From NCBI RefSeq assembly GCF_004167675.1, contig NZ_SEZQ01000019.1: a stretch of 64,000 bases of DNA; one strand, written 5' to 3'. The notes below the pieces were generated by a model. It searched no databases. It was not told the DNA's origin and saw only the letters and a list, made by a program, of their open reading frames with translations. This document shows positions 1 through 8,228 of this stretch, piece after piece. This DNA comes from Aliivibrio finisterrensis_A (lineage in GTDB: Bacteria; Pseudomonadota; Gammaproteobacteria; Enterobacterales; Vibrionaceae). The position numbers and the translations under genes were made by a program. Numbering within the stretch: position 1 is the stretch's first letter; every line of letters begins with the position of its first letter.

Positions 1-134
1 TAATGCCTGGTGACAACGTTCAAATGACGGTTGAGCTAATCGCTCCAATCGCAATGGACGAAGGTCTACGCTTCGCAATCCGTGAAGGTGGCCGTACAGT
101 TGGTGCTGGTGTTGTTGCTAAAATCTTCGCTTAA
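1..134 (+). CDS. tuf: Elongation factor Tu, C-terminal fragment
   Basis: The first 134 bases encode the last 43 residues of EF-Tu (frame from base 3, starting MPGDNVQMTVELIAPIAMDE and ending GAGVVAKIFA), the end of the beta-barrel domain 3 that contacts the tRNA acceptor arm. EF-Tu delivers aminoacyl-tRNA to the ribosome as a GTP complex in the cytosol. The gene begins outside the window. Its position just upstream of the S10 operon suits the str operon copy (after fusA), but which tuf copy this is cannot be decided here. A strong terminator follows. Confidence 0.97.
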   Translation, partial: MPGDNVQMTVELIAPIAMDEGLRFAIREGGRTVGAGVVAKIFA

Positions 135-170
135 TAGCTAAAGATTTTGCGATAAATCGCATGACTAAAA

Positions 171-195
171 AAGGGAAGCTTAGGCTTCCCTTTTT
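171..195 (+). terminator. Rho-independent terminator after tuf
   Basis: A 9-bp stem (171-179 with 184-192), loop TTAG, ending in a run of T. A-rich bases before the stem could pair with the T tract, so it may work in both directions. It separates tuf from the S10 operon. Confidence 0.9.
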
Positions 196-243
196 GTTGC
201 TTGTAAGAAAATATAATTTTTTTCGTTTGTTTTTCAAACAACG

Positions 244-272
244 CTTGCAACTAAAAGTGTGATCTGTATAAT
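244..272 (+). promoter_or_regulatory. Promoter of the S10 operon
   Basis: A sigma-70 type promoter: -10 TATAAT at 267-272 and -35 TTGCAA at 245-250 with a 16-bp spacer (17 bp if read as CTTGCA at 244-249). Transcription would start near 279, giving a leader of roughly 280 bases before rpsJ, as expected for an L4-regulated S10 operon. Confidence 0.7.
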
Positions 273-278
273 GCATCG

Positions 279-557
279 CACTGGTTAAGCCAGTTGTGAA
301 CCAATGAGCAGCGAGGAAAGTGCTGATTCCTACAGAGTAGGGTGAGTGCTTAGAATGAATACTCAGCTTATGTTCGCGGTTAATATTATTAGACATTACT
401 CTATGAGTGATCATTAGATGTAAATTCTAATATAAGTTAACTGACAATGTGTCCTAATTTTGGACCTATGGTTTCACATAAATCAATCGACATTCTCTCG
501 TTCTTACGAGATTGAGTGGCGATATTGTTTGTGTATTTATTATTGGAGCTCTGTCTC
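279..557 (+). promoter_or_regulatory. S10 operon leader (probable L4 autoregulatory RNA)
   Basis: This long untranslated leader has no credible gene. Visible hairpins include 413-418/426-431 (ATTAGA with TCTAAT), GTCC/GGAC at 451-465, and a bulged hairpin at 491-518 (CTCG/CGAG inner stem, loop TTCTTA) followed by a T-rich stretch just before the rpsJ Shine-Dalgarno GGAG (544-547). In E. coli, L4 binds hairpins HD and HE of this leader to cause attenuation and block translation; the last hairpin here sits where HE should. The fold is read by eye, and assignment to the L4 system rests on gene context. Confidence 0.6.
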
Positions 558-869
558 ATGCAGAACCAACGTATACGTATCCGCCTAAAAGCATTCGATT
601 ACAAGCTAATCGATCAGTCTACAGCGGAAATCGTTGAAACAGCTAAGCGCACTGGCGCTCAGGTTCGTGGTCCTATTCCACTACCTACTCGTAAAGAGCG
701 TTTTACTGTTCTTACTTCTCCTCACGTTAACAAAGACGCACGTGACCAGTACGAAATTCGTACTCACAAGCGTTTAATCGACATTGTTGAGCCAACAGAT
801 AAAACTGTTGACGCACTAATGCGTTTAGACCTTGCTGCTGGCGTTGATGTTCAAATTAGCCTGGGTTAA
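558..869 (+). CDS. rpsJ: 30S ribosomal protein S10
   Basis: S10, 103 residues starting MQNQRIRIRLKAFDYKL. It is a 30S head protein and, as NusE, a partner of NusB in antitermination. The reading frame stays open 14 codons further upstream from 516, but the family start is the ATG at 558, preceded by GGAG at 544-547; the upstream residues match no S10 N-terminus. It is the first gene of the operon and its translation start is the expected target of L4 control. rplC follows after 12 bases. Confidence 0.98.
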   Translation: MQNQRIRIRLKAFDYKLIDQSTAEIVETAKRTGAQVRGPIPLPTRKERFTVLTSPHVNKDARDQYEIRTHKRLIDIVEPTDKTVDALMRLDLAAGVDVQISLG

Positions 870-881
870 GGGGAGATTATT

Positions 882-1511
882 ATGATTGGTCTAGTCGGTC
901 GTAAAGTGGGCATGACCCGCATCTTTACCGAAGAAGGCGTTTCTATCCCAGTAACAGTAGTTGAAGTTGAAGTTAACCGTGTTTCTCAAGTGAAAACTGT
1001 AGAAACAGATGGCTACAACGCAATTCAAGTTACTTGTGGTTCTAAGAAAGCTAACCGCGTATCTAAGCCTGAAGCTGGTCACTTTGCGAAAGCAGGTGTT
1101 GAAGCAGGTCGCGGTCTTTGGGAATTCCGTTTAGAAAGCGGTGAAGAATTCGCAGTTGGCGCTGAGCTAAGTGTTGAAATCTTTAACGAAATCAAAAAAG
1201 TAGACGTTACTGGTACATCTAAAGGTAAGGGTTTCCAAGGCGCTGTTAAGCGTTGGAACTTCCGTACTCAAGATATGACTCACGGTAACTCTTTGTCTCA
1301 CCGTGCTCCGGGTTCAATTGGCCAATGTCAAACTCCAGGTCGCGTATTTAAAGGCAAAAAAATGGCAGGTCACATGGGTGCTGAGCGTTGTACGACTCAA
1401 AACCTAGAGATCGTACGTGTTGACGCTGAGCGCAATCTGCTTCTTATTAAAGGTGCAGTACCAGGCTCAACAGGTGGCAACGTGATCGTTAAACCAGCTG
1501 TTAAAGCATAA
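882..1511 (+). CDS. rplC: 50S ribosomal protein L3
   Basis: L3, 209 residues, one of the first proteins to bind 23S rRNA; its central loop reaches towards the peptidyl transferase centre. The start MIGLVGRKVGMTRIF and the loop segment GSIGQCQTPGRVFKGKKMAG are typical; the glutamine in GQCQ is the residue methylated by PrmB in E. coli. Length matches E. coli (209). A clear GGGGAG lies just before the ATG, and rplD follows after 17 bases. Confidence 0.98.
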   Translation: MIGLVGRKVGMTRIFTEEGVSIPVTVVEVEVNRVSQVKTVETDGYNAIQVTCGSKKANRVSKPEAGHFAKAGVEAGRGLWEFRLESGEEFAVGAELSVEIFNEIKKVDVTGTSKGKGFQGAVKRWNFRTQDMTHGNSLSHRAPGSIGQCQTPGRVFKGKKMAGHMGAERCTTQNLEIVRVDAERNLLLIKGAVPGSTGGNVIVKPAVKA

Positions 1512-1528
1512 CGTCTTAGGAGTATGTA

Positions 1529-2131
1529 ATGGAACTAATGGTTAAAGGTGCTGCGGCACTAACTGTTTCCGAAACTACTTTCGGACGTGAGTTTAACGAA
1601 GCTCTTGTACACCAAGTAGTTGTTGCTTATGCAGCAGGTGCTCGTCAAGGTACTCGCGCTCAAAAAACACGTTCAGAAGTATCTGGCGGTGGCGCTAAGC
1701 CATGGCGTCAAAAAGGTACAGGCCGAGCTCGTGCGGGTACTATTCGTAGCCCAATCTGGCGTTCAGGTGGTGTTACTTTTGCTGCGAAACCACAAGATCA
1801 CAGCCAAAAAGTAAACAAAAAAATGTACCGAGGTGCTCTTAAGAGCATTCTTTCTGAGTTAGTTCGTCAAGATCGTTTGATCGTTGTAGACAACTTCTCA
1901 ATTGAAGCACCTAAAACTAAAGAGCTAGTTGCTAAGCTTAAAGAGCTTGAGCTTAACGATGTTCTTATCGTAACTGGCGAAGTAGATGAGAATCTATTCT
2001 TAGCTGCTCGTAACCTTTACAAAGTTGACGCACGTGACGTTGCTGGTATTGACCCAGTAAGTCTAGTTGCATTCAACAAGGTTCTAATGACTGCAGCAGC
2101 AGTTAAGCAAGTTGAGGAGATGCTGGCATGA
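1529..2131 (+). CDS. rplD: 50S ribosomal protein L4
   Basis: L4, 200 residues, binds 23S rRNA domain I and lines the peptide exit tunnel with a long loop (GGGAKPWRQKGTGRAR region, about residues 55-70). In E. coli it is also the repressor of its own operon through the S10 leader, which fits the leader at 279-557. The last four bases overlap the start of rplW (ATGA), so the two are probably translationally coupled. Confidence 0.98.
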   Translation: MELMVKGAAALTVSETTFGREFNEALVHQVVVAYAAGARQGTRAQKTRSEVSGGGAKPWRQKGTGRARAGTIRSPIWRSGGVTFAAKPQDHSQKVNKKMYRGALKSILSELVRQDRLIVVDNFSIEAPKTKELVAKLKELELNDVLIVTGEVDENLFLAARNLYKVDARDVAGIDPVSLVAFNKVLMTAAAVKQVEEMLA

Positions 2132-2430
2132 TCAGTGAAGAGCGTCTACTAAAAGTTCTACGTGGTCCTATTATCTCTGAAAAAGCAACGATGGCTGCTG
2201 AAGGCAATAACACTATTGTTTTCAAAGTAGCAATCAATGCAACTAAAAAAGAGATTAAAGCAGCAGTAGAAAAGTTGTTTGAAGTTGAAGTTAAGTCTGT
2301 AAATACCCTTATCACTAAGGGCAAGACCAAACGTCAAGGTGCACGCCAAGGCCGTCGTTCAGACGTGAAAAAAGCGTACGTAATCTTGAAAGAAGGTCAA
2401 GACCTAGACTTCGTTGGCGGCGCGGAATAA
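2128..2430 (+). CDS. rplW: 50S ribosomal protein L23
   Basis: L23, 100 residues starting MISEERLLKVLRGPIISEK. It sits at the tunnel exit and is the docking site for trigger factor and SRP; the usual exit-site glutamate is in the ISEKAT segment (near residue 18). It overlaps rplD by four bases and is followed by rplB after 15 bases. Confidence 0.98.
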   Translation: MISEERLLKVLRGPIISEKATMAAEGNNTIVFKVAINATKKEIKAAVEKLFEVEVKSVNTLITKGKTKRQGARQGRRSDVKKAYVILKEGQDLDFVGGAE

Positions 2431-2445
2431 CAGGAGTAGTTAAAA

Positions 2446-3270
2446 ATGGCTATTGTTAAATGTAAGCCGACTTCCCCTGGTCGTCGTCACGTTGTAAAAA
2501 TCGTTAACGCTGACCTACATAAGGGTAAGCCATACGCACCTCTTTTAGAGAAAAACTCTAAATCTGGTGGTCGTAACAATAACGGTCGTATTACAGTACG
2601 TCACGTTGGTGGTGGTCATAAGCAACACTACCGTCTAATTGACTTTAAACGTACTAAAGATGGCATCCCAGCTATCGTTGAACGTTTAGAATACGATCCA
2701 AACCGTAGTGCAAACATTGCACTAGTTCTGTTCGCAGACGGTGAGCGTCGTTACATTATCGCACCAAAAGGTCTTAAAGCCGGCGATACAGTACAATCAG
2801 GTGTTGATGCGCCAATCAAAGCAGGTAACTGCTTACCATTGCGCAACATCCCAGTAGGTTCTACTGTTCACTGTGTTGAATTAAAACCTGGTAAGGGCGC
2901 GCAAGTTGCACGTTCTGCTGGTGCATACGCACAAATCATTGCTCGTGATGGCGCTTATGTGACATTACGTCTACGCTCTGGTGAGATGCGTAAAGTTCTT
3001 TCTGAAGGTCGTGCGACTATCGGTGAAGTTGGTAACTCTGAACACATGCTACGTGAGCTAGGCAAAGCCGGTGCTACACGCTGGCGCGGTGTTCGTCCAA
3101 CGGTACGTGGTGTTGCAATGAACCCAGTGGATCACCCACACGGTGGTGGTGAAGGTCGTACATCAGGCGGTCGTCACCCAGTATCACCTTGGGGTATGCC
3201 AACTAAGGGCTTCAAGACTCGTAAGAATAAATCTACTGACAAGTACATTGTACGTCGTCGTAACAAATAA
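2446..3270 (+). CDS. rplB: 50S ribosomal protein L2
   Basis: L2, 274 residues, needed for subunit association and peptidyl transferase assembly. The C-terminal hallmark MNPVDHPHGGGEGR is intact, including the conserved histidine, and the basic tail ends in KYIVRRRNK. An AGGAG precedes the ATG. Nothing unusual in length or composition. Confidence 0.98.
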   Translation: MAIVKCKPTSPGRRHVVKIVNADLHKGKPYAPLLEKNSKSGGRNNNGRITVRHVGGGHKQHYRLIDFKRTKDGIPAIVERLEYDPNRSANIALVLFADGERRYIIAPKGLKAGDTVQSGVDAPIKAGNCLPLRNIPVGSTVHCVELKPGKGAQVARSAGAYAQIIARDGAYVTLRLRSGEMRKVLSEGRATIGEVGNSEHMLRELGKAGATRWRGVRPTVRGVAMNPVDHPHGGGEGRTSGGRHPVSPWGMPTKGFKTRKNKSTDKYIVRRRNK

Positions 3271-3289
3271 TCTATAAAGAGGAATCGCC

Positions 3290-3568
3290 ATGCCACGTTC
3301 TCTCAAGAAAGGTCCTTTTATTGACCTACACTTGCTGAAGAAGGTAGAGAAAGCGGTGGAAAGCGGAGACAAAAAGCCTATTAAGACTTGGTCCCGTCGT
3401 TCAATGATCATTCCAACTATGATCAACTTGACCATCGCTGTCCATAATGGTCGCCAGCATGTACCAGTTTTCGTTACAGAAGACATGATTGGTCACAAGC
3501 TGGGCGAATTTGCACCTACTCGTACTTATCGTGGCCATGCTGCAGATAAGAAAGCTAAAAAGCGTTAG
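3290..3568 (+). CDS. rpsS: 30S ribosomal protein S19
   Basis: S19, 92 residues starting MPRSLKKGPFIDLHLLKKVE, a 30S head protein that pairs with S13 and contacts the A-site finger. The GHKLGEFAPTRTYRGH motif near the C-terminus is complete. AGAGGAA precedes the start; rplV begins 10 bases after the stop. Confidence 0.98.
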   Translation: MPRSLKKGPFIDLHLLKKVEKAVESGDKKPIKTWSRRSMIIPTMINLTIAVHNGRQHVPVFVTEDMIGHKLGEFAPTRTYRGHAADKKAKKR

Positions 3569-3578
3569 GAGGTAGAAT

Positions 3579-3911
3579 ATGGAAGCTATTGCTAAACATC
3601 GTTTTGCCAGCATTTCTCCACAAAAGGCTCGCTTAGTTGCGGACCAAATTCGTGGGAAATCAGTAGACCAAGCTCTTGAAATTCTTACTTTCAGCAACAA
3701 AAAAGCTGCAGTATTAATTAAGAAAGTTGTTGAGTCTGCTATCGCAAACGCTGAACACAACGAAGGTGCAGATATCGACGATCTAAATGTCGCTAAAATC
3801 TTCGTAGACGAAGGCCCTATCATGAAGCGTATTATGCCTCGTGCTAAAGGTCGTGCAGATCGCATCTTGAAGCGTTCAAGCCACATCACTATCGTTGTAG
3901 CTGATCGTTAA
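3579..3911 (+). CDS. rplV: 50S ribosomal protein L22
   Basis: L22, 110 residues, whose long beta-hairpin (about residues 80-100, here KRIMPRAKGRADRILKRSSH) narrows the exit tunnel and is where macrolide-resistance and SecM-type arrest mutations map. Normal family length and start (MEAIAKHRFASISPQKARLV); preceded by AGGAGG. Confidence 0.98.
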   Translation: MEAIAKHRFASISPQKARLVADQIRGKSVDQALEILTFSNKKAAVLIKKVVESAIANAEHNEGADIDDLNVAKIFVDEGPIMKRIMPRAKGRADRILKRSSHITIVVADR

Positions 3912-3930
3912 AGACTAGGAGATTAAGCAA

Positions 3931-4629
3931 ATGGGTCAAAAAGTACATCCTAATGGTATTCGTCTTGGCATCGTTAAGCCTTGGAATGCTACATGGTTTG
4001 CTAGTAGCCAAGAGTTCGCTGACAACCTAGACGGCGACTTCAAGGTACGTCAGTATCTTACTAAAGAACTGAAAAAAGCATCTCTATCACGCATCGTTAT
4101 CGAGCGTCCTGCTAAGAGCATCCGTGTGACTATTCACACAGCTCGTCCAGGCGTTGTTATCGGTAAGAAAGGTGAAGACGTAGAGAAACTACGCGCAGGC
4201 GTAGCAAAAATCGCAGGTGTTCCAGCGCAAATCAACATTGCAGAAGTTCGCAAGCCTGAGCTAGACGCTCAACTTGTAGCTGACAGCATTGCTTCTCAAC
4301 TAGAACGTCGTGTTATGTTCCGTCGTGCTATGAAGCGTGCGGTACAAAATGCAATGCGTCTAGGCGCTAAAGGCATCAAAGTACAAGTAGGTGGCCGTCT
4401 AGGCGGTGCTGAAATCGCACGTTCTGAGTGGTATCGTGAAGGTCGTGTACCTCTACATACTCTACGTGCTGACATTGATTACGCAACTTCTTCGGCTCAC
4501 ACTCAATACGGTGTGATCGGCGTTAAAGTTTGGATCTTCAAAGGTGAAGTTCTAGGCGGTATGCCAGCTGCTAATGCAGTAGAGCCTAAGGCTGACAAGC
4601 CTAAGAAGCAGCGTAGAAGCCGTAAGTAA
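3931..4629 (+). CDS. rpsC: 30S ribosomal protein S3
   Basis: S3, 232 residues. It forms part of the mRNA entry tunnel and helicase with S4 and S5. The type II KH domain GxxG signature appears as VVIGKKGEDVEKLR (around residues 75-88), followed by the C-terminal domain with GVIGVKVWIFKGE. The tail is lysine/arginine rich. rplP starts 11 bases downstream. Confidence 0.98.
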   Translation: MGQKVHPNGIRLGIVKPWNATWFASSQEFADNLDGDFKVRQYLTKELKKASLSRIVIERPAKSIRVTIHTARPGVVIGKKGEDVEKLRAGVAKIAGVPAQINIAEVRKPELDAQLVADSIASQLERRVMFRRAMKRAVQNAMRLGAKGIKVQVGGRLGGAEIARSEWYREGRVPLHTLRADIDYATSSAHTQYGVIGVKVWIFKGEVLGGMPAANAVEPKADKPKKQRRSRK

Positions 4630-4640
4630 GGAGCTGACTG

Positions 4641-5051
4641 ATGCTACAACCAAAACGTACTAAGTTCCGTAAGGTTATGACTGGTCGTAACCGTGGCCTT
4701 GCTAAAGGCACTGAAGTAAGCTTCGGCGACTTCGGTCTTAAAGCTGTAGGCCGTGGTCGTCTAACTGCTCGTCAGATTGAAGCGGCTCGTCGTGCTATGA
4801 CGCGTCACATTAAGCGTCAAGGTCAAATCTGGATCCGTGTGTTCCCAGACAAACCTATCACAGAAAAACCGCTTGAAGTTCGTCAAGGTAAGGGTAAAGG
4901 TAACGTTGAGTACTGGGTAGCCCAAATCCAACCTGGAAAGGTTATGTACGAAATGAACGGCGTACCTGAAGAGTTGGCACGTGAAGCGTTCCGCCTAGCG
5001 GCACGTAAACTGCCTATCAAAACTACTTTTGTAACTAAGCAGGTGATGTGA
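4641..5051 (+). CDS. rplP: 50S ribosomal protein L16
   Basis: L16, 136 residues starting MLQPKRTKFRKVMTGRNRG, a late assembly protein near the A-site tRNA elbow. The region around residue 81 that is arginine-hydroxylated in E. coli (KPLEVRQGKGKGNVEYW) is present. Its TGA stop (5049-5051) shares its final base with the ATG of rpmC, indicating coupled translation. Confidence 0.98.
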   Translation: MLQPKRTKFRKVMTGRNRGLAKGTEVSFGDFGLKAVGRGRLTARQIEAARRAMTRHIKRQGQIWIRVFPDKPITEKPLEVRQGKGKGNVEYWVAQIQPGKVMYEMNGVPEELAREAFRLAARKLPIKTTFVTKQVM

Positions 5052-5242
5052 TGAAAGCACAAGATCTACGCGAGAAAAACGTTGAAGAGCTTAATGAAGA
5101 GCTTCTGAATTTGCTACGTGAACAGTTTAACTTGCGCATGCAAGCTGCGACTGGTCAACTACAGCAAACTCATACTCTGAAAGCTGTACGTCGTGATATC
5201 GCACGTGTTAAAACTTTACTGAATGAGAAGGCTGGCGCATAA
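5051..5242 (+). CDS. rpmC: 50S ribosomal protein L29
   Basis: L29, 63 residues starting MKAQDLREKNVEELNEELL, two antiparallel helices at the tunnel exit beside L23. A GTG three bases upstream (5048) is in frame, but the ATG at 5051 gives exactly the E. coli length and better spacing from AGGTG (5041-5045). It overlaps the rplP stop by one base and its own TAA overlaps the rpsQ ATG by one base. Confidence 0.96.
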   Translation: MKAQDLREKNVEELNEELLNLLREQFNLRMQAATGQLQQTHTLKAVRRDIARVKTLLNEKAGA

Positions 5243-5496
5243 TGAGCGAGAAAATTCGTACTATGCAAGGTCGTGTAGTTAGCGACAAAATGGACAAGTC
5301 TATTGTTGTTGCTATTGAACGCATGGTGAAACACCCGATCTACGGTAAATACATCAAGCGCACGACTAAGCTTCACGCACATGATGAAAACAACGAGTGT
5401 GGCCTAGGCGATACTGTTGAAGTTCGTGAATGTCGCCCACTGTCTAAGACTAAATCTTGGACTTTGGTAAACATTGTAGAAAAAGCAAAAGCTTAA
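5242..5496 (+). CDS. rpsQ: 30S ribosomal protein S17
   Basis: S17, 84 residues, OB-fold primary binder of 16S rRNA. It starts within TAATG shared with rpmC and contains the family segment KMDKSIVVAIERMVKHPIYG. It is the last gene of the S10 operon: a terminator hairpin and a new promoter lie between it and rplN. Confidence 0.98.
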   Translation: MSEKIRTMQGRVVSDKMDKSIVVAIERMVKHPIYGKYIKRTTKLHAHDENNECGLGDTVEVRECRPLSKTKSWTLVNIVEKAKA

Positions 5497-5522
5497 TTTG
5501 TTGATTCTATAGCGATTCTAAG

Positions 5523-5556
5523 CGGCTCTGAACTTTTTTTGGAGCCGTTTATTTTT
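5523..5556 (+). terminator. Terminator at the end of the S10 operon
   Basis: CGGCTC (5523-5528) pairs with GAGCCG (5542-5547) across a T-rich 13-base loop, followed by TTTATTTTT. The stem is short and the loop large, so read-through into the spc operon is likely. Confidence 0.65.
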
Positions 5557-5560
5557 AGAC

Positions 5561-5589
5561 TACCTTTATTTAAAATATGGTGATATAAT
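5561..5589 (+). promoter_or_regulatory. Probable spc operon promoter
   Basis: A perfect -10 TATAAT (5584-5589) about 70 bases before rplN. The -35 at 17-bp spacing (TACCTT, 5561-5566) is poor. E. coli also has its spc promoter at this place, between rpsQ and rplN. Confidence 0.5.
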
Positions 5590-5660
5590 CCCCATCCCTT
5601 TTAAAGAGGCAGCCCGACCCGTGATGGGTCTAGTTTTAAATATTTAGCGGAGCACTAACA

Positions 5661-6032
5661 ATGATCCAAATGCAAAGTACACTTGACGCTGCAGATAACT
5701 CTGGTGCGCGCAAGGTAATGTGTATTAAGGTTCTGGGTGGCTCTCACCGCCGTTATGCACATATCGGAGACATCATTAAAGTTACTGTTAAGGAAGCAAT
5801 TCCTCGCGGTAAAGTTAAGAAAGGTGATGTTCTGAAGGCGGTAGTAGTGCGCACTCGTAAAGGCGTTCGTCGCCCAGACGGTTCTATCATTCGCTTCGAC
5901 CGTAATGCTTGCGTATTGTTGAATGACACTACTGAGCAACCAGTCGGTACACGTATCTTTGGTCCAGTGACTCGTGAACTTCGTAATGCGAAATTCATGA
6001 AAATTGTTTCACTAGCACCAGAAGTTCTGTAA
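5661..6032 (+). CDS. rplN: 50S ribosomal protein L14
   Basis: L14, 123 residues starting MIQMQSTLDAADNSGARKVM, at the 30S interface where it forms bridge B8; it is also the docking site for the silencing factor RsfS. The central KVKKGDVLKAVVVRTRKGVRR segment and the end KFMKIVSLAPEVL are standard. AGCGGAG precedes the ATG. It is the first gene of the spc transcription unit. Confidence 0.98.
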   Translation: MIQMQSTLDAADNSGARKVMCIKVLGGSHRRYAHIGDIIKVTVKEAIPRGKVKKGDVLKAVVVRTRKGVRRPDGSIIRFDRNACVLLNDTTEQPVGTRIFGPVTRELRNAKFMKIVSLAPEVL

Positions 6033-6043
6033 GGAGCGGTAAG

Positions 6044-6361
6044 ATGGCAGCTAAAATCCGTCGTAATGACGAAGTAATCGTTCTTGTCGGTAAAGATAAA
6101 GGCAAGAAAGGTAAAGTAACTAAGGTTCTTGAAACTGGTAAAGTTATCGTTGAAGGTATCAACCTTGTTAAAAAGCACCAAAAGCCTGTACCGGCTCTTG
6201 GTCAGCAAGGTGGTATTGTTGAGAAAGAAGCAGCAATTGATGCTTCTAACATCGCAATCTACAACGAAGCTACTGGTAAAGCGGACCGTATCGGTTTCCG
6301 TTTTGAAGAAGGCAAAAAAGTGCGTTTCTTCAAATCAAACGGCGAAACCATTTCTAACTAA
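6044..6361 (+). CDS. rplX: 50S ribosomal protein L24
   Basis: L24, 105 residues with the KOW motif near the N-terminus (DEVIVLVGKDKGKKGKVTKV). It is an assembly initiator that binds the 5' end of 23S rRNA. rplE follows after 27 bases; in E. coli the S8 repressor binds the mRNA around that junction. Confidence 0.98.
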   Translation: MAAKIRRNDEVIVLVGKDKGKKGKVTKVLETGKVIVEGINLVKKHQKPVPALGQQGGIVEKEAAIDASNIAIYNEATGKADRIGFRFEEGKKVRFFKSNGETISN

Positions 6362-6388
6362 TAGATAGAAGCAATTTGGAGTTCTACT

Positions 6389-6928
6389 ATGGCGAAACTG
6401 CATGATTACTACAAGTCGTCTGTAGTCGCTGAGCTTACCAAAGAGTTCAGCTACTCAAGCGTCATGCAAGTCCCTAGGGTTGAAAAAATCACCCTAAACA
6501 TGGGTGTTGGTGAAGCAATCAATGATAAAAAGCTTCTAGAAAACGCTGCTGCCGATATGGCAATTATCTCTGGTCAAAAACCATTGATTACTAAAGCGCG
6601 TAAATCTGTTGCTGGTTTTAAAATCCGTGAAGGCTACCCAATCGGTTGTAAAGTAACCCTACGTGGCGAACGTATGTGGGAATTCTTAGAGCGTTTAATC
6701 TCTATTGCACTTCCACGAGTACGTGATTTCCGTGGTGTTAGCGCGAAGTCTTTTGACGGTCGCGGTAACTACAGCATGGGCGTTCGCGAGCAAATCATCT
6801 TCCCTGAGATCGACTATGATAAAGTTGATCGTGTACGCGGTCTTGATATTACTATCACGACGTCTGCGAATACAGATGCGGAAGGCCGAGCTCTGCTGGC
6901 TGCCTTTAACTTCCCATTCCGTAAGTAA
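6389..6928 (+). CDS. rplE: 50S ribosomal protein L5
   Basis: L5, 179 residues, central-protuberance protein that carries 5S rRNA with L18 and contacts the P-site tRNA. Family landmarks: KITLNMGVGEA, the KPLITKARKSVAGFKIREG segment and the C-terminal DITITTSANTDAEGRALL. Length equals E. coli L5. The region just upstream is the likely S8-binding control site by analogy; I did not resolve its fold. Confidence 0.98.
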   Translation: MAKLHDYYKSSVVAELTKEFSYSSVMQVPRVEKITLNMGVGEAINDKKLLENAAADMAIISGQKPLITKARKSVAGFKIREGYPIGCKVTLRGERMWEFLERLISIALPRVRDFRGVSAKSFDGRGNYSMGVREQIIFPEIDYDKVDRVRGLDITITTSANTDAEGRALLAAFNFPFRK

Positions 6929-6945
6929 GGTGAAGGGTTACTGTT

Positions 6946-7251
6946 ATGGCTAAACAATCTATGAAAGCACGTGAAGCTAAACGTGCAAAACTTGTAGCTA
7001 AGTTCGCTGAAAAGCGTTCGGCGTTAAAAGTTCTAATTAGCGATGTAAATGCTTCTGAAGAAGAGCGTTGGGATGCAGTTCTTAAATTGCAAGCTCTACC
7101 TCGTGATTCAAGTGCATCTCGTCAGCGTAATCGTTGCAACCAAACTGGTCGTCCACACGGTTACCTACGTAAGTTCGGTTTAAGCCGTATTAAGGTTCGT
7201 GAAGCTTGCATGAAAGGCGAGATTCCGGGTCTTCGTAAGGCTAGCTGGTAA
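6946..7251 (+). CDS. rpsN: 30S ribosomal protein S14 (zinc-free form)
   Basis: S14, 101 residues starting MAKQSMKAREAKRAKLVAKF. This is the long form without the CxxC zinc motifs: there are cysteines in NRCNQTGRP and REACMK only. Its 3' part (GRPHGYLRKFGLSRIKVRE) is strongly conserved. It binds the 30S head next to S3 and S10. Confidence 0.98.
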   Translation: MAKQSMKAREAKRAKLVAKFAEKRSALKVLISDVNASEEERWDAVLKLQALPRDSSASRQRNRCNQTGRPHGYLRKFGLSRIKVREACMKGEIPGLRKASW

Positions 7252-7280
7252 TTGCCACTTAATCATTTGGAGTAAATCAT

Positions 7281-7673
7281 ATGAGCATGCAAGATCCGAT
7301 TTCGGATATGCTGACCCGCGTTCGCAACGGTCAATCAGCAAATAAAGTTGCTGTTAAAATGCCTTCTTCAAAGCTTAAAGTTGCAATTGCTGCACTACTT
7401 AAAGCTGAAGGCTACATCGCTGACTTCGCTGTTGAAGGCGAAATCAAACCTGAGCTAGAAATCACTCTTAAGTATTTCCAAGCTAAACCAGTTATCGAGC
7501 AAATCCAACGAGTTTCTCGTCCAGGTCTTCGTGTATACAAGAAGAACGACGCGTTACCATCTGTTATGGGTGGTCTTGGTATTGCTGTTGTTTCTACATC
7601 AAAAGGCCTAATGTCTGATCGCGCTGCGCGTAAAGCTGGTCTTGGTGGCGAAATTATCTGCTACGTAGCTTAA
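7281..7673 (+). CDS. rpsH: 30S ribosomal protein S8
   Basis: S8, 130 residues starting MSMQDPISDMLTRVRNGQ, binds helix 21 of 16S rRNA early in assembly. In E. coli it is the translational repressor of the spc operon. The C-terminal STSKGLMSDRAARKAGLGGE motif is complete. The 29-base gap before it holds a clear GGAG. Confidence 0.98.
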   Translation: MSMQDPISDMLTRVRNGQSANKVAVKMPSSKLKVAIAALLKAEGYIADFAVEGEIKPELEITLKYFQAKPVIEQIQRVSRPGLRVYKKNDALPSVMGGLGIAVVSTSKGLMSDRAARKAGLGGEIICYVA

Positions 7674-7685
7674 TAGGAGTAGGAT

Positions 7686-8219
7686 ATGTCTCGTGTTGCT
7701 AAAGCACCTGTAGTAATTCCTGCTGGCGTAGAAGTTAAACTGAACGGCCAGGAAGTCACTATTAAAGGTGGTAAAGGTGAATTAACTCGTGTACTTAACA
7801 GTGCTGTAGTTGTTTCACAAGAAGATAACACTGTTGTATTTGGTCCTCGCGAAGGCGTGGCTAATGCTTGGGCACAAGCTGGTACAGCTCGTGCACTAGT
7901 TAACAACATGGTTATCGGCGTTAATGAAGGCTTTACTAAGAAGCTAACTCTTAAAGGTGTAGGTTACCGTGCTGCTATGAAAGGCAACTCTGTAGCTCTA
8001 ACTCTTGGCTTCTCACACCCAGTAGAGCACGCTCTACCAGAAGGTATTAAAGCTGAGTGTCCAACTCAAACTGAGATCATTTTAACTGGTTGCGATAAGC
8101 AAGTAGTTGGTCAAGTTGCTGCGGATATTCGTTCATACCGTCAGCCTGAGCCTTACAAAGGCAAAGGTGTTCGTTACGCCGATGAAATCGTGCGTACTAA
8201 AGAAGCTAAGAAGAAGTAG
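7686..8219 (+). CDS. rplF: 50S ribosomal protein L6
   Basis: L6, 177 residues with two repeats of an RNA-binding fold, located near the sarcin-ricin loop and the GTPase-factor site. Key segments: GVEVKLNGQEVTIKGGKGEL in repeat one and the C-terminal PEPYKGKGVRYADE loop. rplR follows after 9 bases. Confidence 0.98.
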   Translation: MSRVAKAPVVIPAGVEVKLNGQEVTIKGGKGELTRVLNSAVVVSQEDNTVVFGPREGVANAWAQAGTARALVNNMVIGVNEGFTKKLTLKGVGYRAAMKGNSVALTLGFSHPVEHALPEGIKAECPTQTEIILTGCDKQVVGQVAADIRSYRQPEPYKGKGVRYADEIVRTKEAKKK

Positions 8220-8228
8220 GGTATCACT

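Noticed and set aside
118..414. 98-codon open frame on the minus strand across the tuf terminator and S10 promoter
   Set aside because: It runs through a strong terminator, promoter and leader RNA, has no ribosome site and resembles no protein.
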